Below are positions 5,691 to 8,767 of a stretch of 8,767 bases of DNA, piece by piece. The notes under the pieces were generated by a model, which saw only the letters and a program-made list of their open reading frames with translations, was not told the origin of the DNA and made no database searches. The DNA is from Deinococcus aquaedulcis (GTDB taxonomy: Bacteria > Deinococcota > Deinococci > Deinococcales > Deinococcaceae). Position 1 is the first letter of the stretch; the number at the start of each line of letters is the position of its first letter. The stretch spans positions 1-8,767 of the forward strand of contig NZ_JAHRBL010000043.1 in NCBI RefSeq assembly GCF_019693445.1. Direction: 5' to 3'. Position numbers and translations under genes: made by a program.

Positions 5691-6047
5691 ATGTCCGAGC
5701 ATGATCTCGACCGCCCGCTTTCCGACGACCCTGCAGACACCGAGCAGGACCTGACCGCCGCCGAGCAGCGGCGCGACTTTCTGCGCCGCGCCGGCCTGAT
5801 GACCGGGGCCGCCGTGGTGGGCGGCGCACTGGGGCAGGGCGCCCTGGCCCAGCCGGTGCTGAGGGCCGCGCCTGTCCTGCTCGACAAGGCGGCCGTGCAG
5901 ACGCGCCTGAATGGCCTGGGGAGCATTCAGGCGCAGTCGCAGCGCCTCGCGGAAAGCGCCATGCTGCTGCGCGGCCTGGAAATCGTGCGCACCTTCAACC
6001 CTGACGCCGCCGCCAGCTTCGATCTGAGCTTCGGCCTGCGGTGGTAG
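5691..6047 (+). CDS. Small Tat-signal protein, candidate RiPP precursor, 118 aa
   Basis: No family recognised. The order of parts is: an acidic region (1-26); a twin-arginine motif QRRDFLRRAG (26-35), close to the Tat consensus SRRxFLK; a hydrophobic Gly/Ala stretch (36-50); and an ALA cleavage site before Q54. The 65-residue remainder is Leu/Ala/Gln-rich and has no cysteine. All its aromatic residues are in the last 17: FNPDAAASFDLSFGLRW, with F102, F110, F114 and W118 as the terminal residue. The stop overlaps the start of the radical SAM gene by 7 bases, so the two are translationally coupled. Small precursor, adjoining SPASM enzyme and aromatic core-like tail together suggest a radical-SAM-modified peptide (RiPP) that is exported by Tat after modification. 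That is inference. It could instead be an exported protein modified or activated in some other way. An upstream GTG (5655) is an alternative start. Confidence 0.75.
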   Translation: MSEHDLDRPLSDDPADTEQDLTAAEQRRDFLRRAGLMTGAAVVGGALGQGALAQPVLRAAPVLLDKAAVQTRLNGLGSIQAQSQRLAESAMLLRGLEIVRTFNPDAAASFDLSFGLRW

Positions 6048-7198
6048 GGCAAGAACCCGCGTCGTTCATCCTCAAGGCCACGGCCCGCTGCAACCTGAAT
6101 TGCCCCTACTGCTACATGTTCAACTTGCGTGACCGCTCGTTTGCCGGGCGGCCGCCGGTGATGCCCCGCGAGGTGGTGGCGGCGGCGGCCCGGCGCATTG
6201 CGGCGCAGGTGCGGCGGCTGGGGCGCACGAGGGCCAGTGTCACCTTTCACGGCGGCGAACCGCTGCTGGCCGGCCCGGCGTGGTTCCGCGACGCAGTGGC
6301 GGCCCTGCGCGGGGCCGCAACCGAGGTGGCCTTCGAATTCACGGTGCAGAGCAACGGGGTGCTGCTGACCGGGGAGTGGCTGGACCTGTTTGCCGACCTG
6401 GGGGTGGTGGTGGCCCTCAGCGTGGACGGCCTGCCCGAGGTGCACAACCGCACCCGGGTGGACCACGCCGGGCGCGGCACCTACGAAGCCACGCGGCGCG
6501 CCCTTGAGCGACTGAACGCCCACCCCGCACGCGAGCCGCTGTTCGGCGGCGTGCTGTGCGTCATTGACCCGTCGGTGTCGGGGGCGGCCACCTACCACCA
6601 CCTGCGCGCGCTGGGCGTGGACCGCATGGATTTCCTGCTGCCACTGGACCACAACTGGGACGCCCCGCCGCCCCGGCCCGGCGCGTACGCCGAGTACCTG
6701 CTGCCCATTTTCGACGCGTGGTGGGCCGAGAACAACCCGCAGGTGCTGGTGCGCATGCTGTTTGACATCATGAAGCTGCTGCTGGGCGCCCGCCAGCACA
6801 TTGACTCGCTGGGGGGCGCGCCGGTGAACATCGCGGTGGTGGAAACCGACGGCAGCCTGGAACCGCTTGACGCCCTGCGCGCCTGCCGCGACGGCCTGAC
6901 CCTGACGGGCCTGAACGTGCTGCGCCACGACCTGTGGGCACTGCAGGACACGCCGATGTACCAGGCGGCCGTGGCCGGGCAACAGGGGCTGGACGCGATC
7001 ATGTGCGGCGGCTGCGCGCTGCGCGAGGTCTGCGGCGGCGGCTACCTGCCCAACCGTTACAGCGCGGCCAGCGGCTTTGCCAACCCCAGCGTGTACTGCC
7101 TGGACCTGCAGCGCGTCATCCTGCATGTGGCGCAGCACATTGACCGGGCGCTGCCGCCTGCCCCCGCCGCTGGGGCGCCCCCCGTGGCCTGGGCTTAG
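6041..7198 (+). CDS. Radical SAM/SPASM peptide maturase, cyclophane-forming type (FxsB/GrrM/XyeB-like)
   Basis: This is a radical S-adenosylmethionine enzyme. C17-x3-C21-x2-C24 (CNLNCPYC) binds the catalytic 4Fe-4S cluster, and HGGEP (70-74) is the SAM-contacting motif. SVDG (127-130) fits the barrel core. The C-terminal part carries a SPASM-like cluster region: C282, then CGGCALREVC (322-331), then GGGYLPNRYSAASGFANPSVYC ending at C353 (the CGGG..RY...F.NPSVYC pattern). I associate this pattern with maturases that join an aromatic ring to a nearby residue in a peptide (FxsB, GrrM and XyeB types). The usual CxxCx5Cx3C has Tyr335 instead of the last Cys. At 385 residues the length is typical. 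The GTG start overlaps the preceding gene and has no ribosome site, implying translational coupling to its probable substrate. The Pro/Ala-rich last 15 residues look dispensable. The subfamily call is from memory of motifs. Confidence 0.88.
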   Translation: MVGQEPASFILKATARCNLNCPYCYMFNLRDRSFAGRPPVMPREVVAAAARRIAAQVRRLGRTRASVTFHGGEPLLAGPAWFRDAVAALRGAATEVAFEFTVQSNGVLLTGEWLDLFADLGVVVALSVDGLPEVHNRTRVDHAGRGTYEATRRALERLNAHPAREPLFGGVLCVIDPSVSGAATYHHLRALGVDRMDFLLPLDHNWDAPPPRPGAYAEYLLPIFDAWWAENNPQVLVRMLFDIMKLLLGARQHIDSLGGAPVNIAVVETDGSLEPLDALRACRDGLTLTGLNVLRHDLWALQDTPMYQAAVAGQQGLDAIMCGGCALREVCGGGYLPNRYSAASGFANPSVYCLDLQRVILHVAQHIDRALPPAPAAGAPPVAWA

Positions 7199-7233
7199 CG
7201 GCGGCCGGGACCCGCGCCCACGCCCCCGTCTGA

Positions 7234-7239
7234 TACGCT
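7234..7239 (+). promoter_or_regulatory. Leaderless -10 element (TACGCT) of the marC gene
   Basis: TACGCT is followed by 6 bases (CGGACC) and the GTG at 7246. No Shine-Dalgarno sequence is present and no clear -35 is seen. It supports the GTG start and suggests that the gene is transcribed separately from the radical SAM gene 47 bases upstream. Confidence 0.5.
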
Positions 7240-7245
7240 CGGACC

Positions 7246-7920
<675 letters not shown>

Positions 7921-8003
7921 GCCAGAGCGCTAGGCCATTGCCCCCACCCCCCATAAGAGCCAACTAAGCGTCTGTGCGCAACATTTGCCTGAAGAGCCCG
8001 CTT

Positions 8004-8009
8004 TAGAAT
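8004..8009 (+). promoter_or_regulatory. Leaderless -10 element (TAGAAT) of the HNH gene
   Basis: TAGAAT is followed by 7 bases (GCCGGGC) and the ATG at 8017. The earlier in-frame ATG at 8008 overlaps the last two bases of this element, so it should not be present in the mRNA. No good -35 lies 17 bases upstream (ACATTT). Confidence 0.55.
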
Positions 8010-8016
8010 GCCGGGC

Positions 8017-8574
8017 ATGATCTCCAGAAAGGACGTGCAGCCCGAGCCCCGCCGACCCACCGTAGCGGCTGACCTGAACGCGCCCCGCGTGCTGGTTCTG
8101 AACGCGTCCTACGAACCGCTGCACGTCACGAGTGCCAAGCGGGCCATCACGCTGGTGCAGTACGGCGTGGCGGAAATTCTGGAGAACAGCGCCGACGTGG
8201 TGCGCTCGCCCAGCACGGTCATGCCGGTGCCCAGCGTGATTCGCCTGCGCCGCTACGTGCGCCGCCCCCGCGTGCATCCCGTGCCGTTTAACCGGCGCAA
8301 CGTGCTGCGGCGCGACACCTTTACCTGCCAGTACTGCGGCGCCGCCGAGGAACTCACCCTGGACCACGTGCTGCCCCGCTCGCGCGGCGGGCGCCACACC
8401 TGGGACAACGTGGTGACCGCCTGCCGCACCTGCAACCAGCGCAAGGGCAACCGCACCCCCGAAGAGGCCGCCATGCCCCTGCGCACCCGCCCCCGGGCGC
8501 CCAGCTTTGGGGTGTACGCCCACGGGCAGTTTGCCCACTGGCAGCCGCAGTGGAGCCGGTATCTGGGGGGGTAA
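8017..8574 (+). CDS. HNH endonuclease family protein, 185 aa
   Basis: This is a single-domain HNH nuclease of the type found as a conserved single gene in Deinococcus, actinobacteria and cyanobacteria. Its cellular role is not established, and it is not obviously tied to a phage, intron or restriction system here. Residues 20-90 form the family's N-terminal domain (RVLVLNASYEPLHVTSAKRA at 24-43, then the basic VIRLRRYVRRPR at 74-85). The ββα-metal nuclease core follows: CQYCG (104-108), LDHVLPRSRGG with D116-H117, DNVVTACRTCNQRKGNRTP (130-148) with N131, and zinc-binding pairs C104/C107 and C136/C139. All key residues are present, so it should be active. I chose ATG 8017 over 8008 because the earlier ATG lies within the -10 element. 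A U-tract terminator follows 22 bases after the stop. Confidence 0.92.
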   Translation: MISRKDVQPEPRRPTVAADLNAPRVLVLNASYEPLHVTSAKRAITLVQYGVAEILENSADVVRSPSTVMPVPSVIRLRRYVRRPRVHPVPFNRRNVLRRDTFTCQYCGAAEELTLDHVLPRSRGGRHTWDNVVTACRTCNQRKGNRTPEEAAMPLRTRPRAPSFGVYAHGQFAHWQPQWSRYLGG

Positions 8575-8596
8575 GAAGGCACGGGCTATGGGCCAT

Positions 8597-8635
8597 GAGC
8601 CATGGGGCAACTCCAGGTCCTGTGGCTCTTTTTTT
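8597..8635 (+). terminator. Intrinsic terminator of the HNH gene
   Basis: The stem GAGCCA (8597-8602) with TGGCTC (8623-8628), extendable by wobble pairs, is followed directly by seven T. This is the only classical U-tract terminator in the window. Just before it is a short repeat of GCCATG/GGGC units (8584-8607). Confidence 0.8.
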
Positions 8636-8662
8636 GGGTCTAGATTTTCAGTAGCCGACAAC

Positions 8663-8767
8663 TTAGGTTTCTGACTGTCCTGGCGCTGAAAAAGGTCGTG
8701 TAAGGAGTCTGAAGAACGTGACCAGCTCACTGGTCTGCCAGCGCAGGGCATTCTGAAAGCGCTCACA
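8663..8767 (-). CDS. Partial frame from right edge, possible transposase C-terminus
   Basis: On the minus strand a frame is open from the right edge for 34 codons to a TAA at 8663-8665. It reads CERFQNALRWQTSELVTF, then FRLLTRPFSAPGQSET. The amphipathic, Arg/Phe/Trp-rich character resembles the ends of DDE transposases, and the stop lies only a few bases from a possible element end (GTTGTCGGCTACTG on the minus strand, about 8649-8662). Base composition is lower in GC than in the genes to the left. With only 34 residues and no catalytic residue visible the call is tentative; it may be non-coding. Confidence 0.3.
   Translation of the reverse strand, partial: CERFQNALRWQTSELVTFFRLLTRPFSAPGQSET

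Noticed and set aside
5927..7138. 403-codon open frame on the minus strand
   Set aside because: It lies antisense to the radical SAM gene, whose cysteine motifs are clear. The product is His/Gln/Arg/Val-rich without any motif, as expected of an antisense frame in GC-rich coding DNA.
8584..8607. Short repeats of GGGC/GCCATG as a repeat array
   Set aside because: Only two or three imperfect units of about 6-8 bases, partly belonging to the terminator stem; no array or spacer structure.
7930..8766. 278-codon open frame on the minus strand
   Set aside because: It runs through the HNH gene, its terminator and the edge sequence. Its composition is that of an antisense shadow and the HNH motifs on the plus strand are unmistakable.

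Overview
The window looks like a chromosomal piece of a Deinococcus species. The evidence is very high GC, a RecA C-terminus that closely resembles the Deinococcus form I know, and TANNNT -10 elements sitting 6-7 bases ahead of start codons, as in the leaderless promoters common in that genus. No tRNA, rRNA or CRISPR array is visible, and the only sign of mobile DNA is a possible transposase tail at the right edge.

Layout, left to right: (1) the 3' end of recA (+), closed by a strong hairpin; (2) two minus-strand genes for exported proteins of unknown function, of 234 and 277 residues, the second built from an internal duplication and a glycine-rich tail; (3) about 400 bases without a gene, with an unusually AT-rich patch that probably holds the promoter of the 277-residue protein; (4) a minus-strand birA-bioY operon for biotin protein ligase/repressor and the biotin transporter S-component, whose promoter overlaps a perfect dyad with BirA-operator-like geometry; (5) divergently, a Fur/PerR-family regulator and a three-helix membrane protein with an outer beta domain; (6) a two-gene cassette of a 118-residue protein with a Tat-type signal and an aromatic C-terminus, overlapping by 7 bases a radical SAM/SPASM enzyme that resembles the cyclophane-forming peptide maturases; (7) a MarC-family membrane protein; (8) an HNH endonuclease with a U-tract terminator; (9) possibly the end of an insertion sequence entering from the right.

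The most interesting part is 5691-7198. It has the form of a ribosomally made, radical-SAM-modified peptide system in which the precursor carries a Tat export signal, so modification in the cytoplasm could precede export. This is inferred from gene order, motifs and translational coupling; no chemistry can be read from DNA. Other points of note are five very regular leaderless promoters and the birA promoter dyad. The remaining genes are ordinary housekeeping or lineage-typical hypothetical genes.
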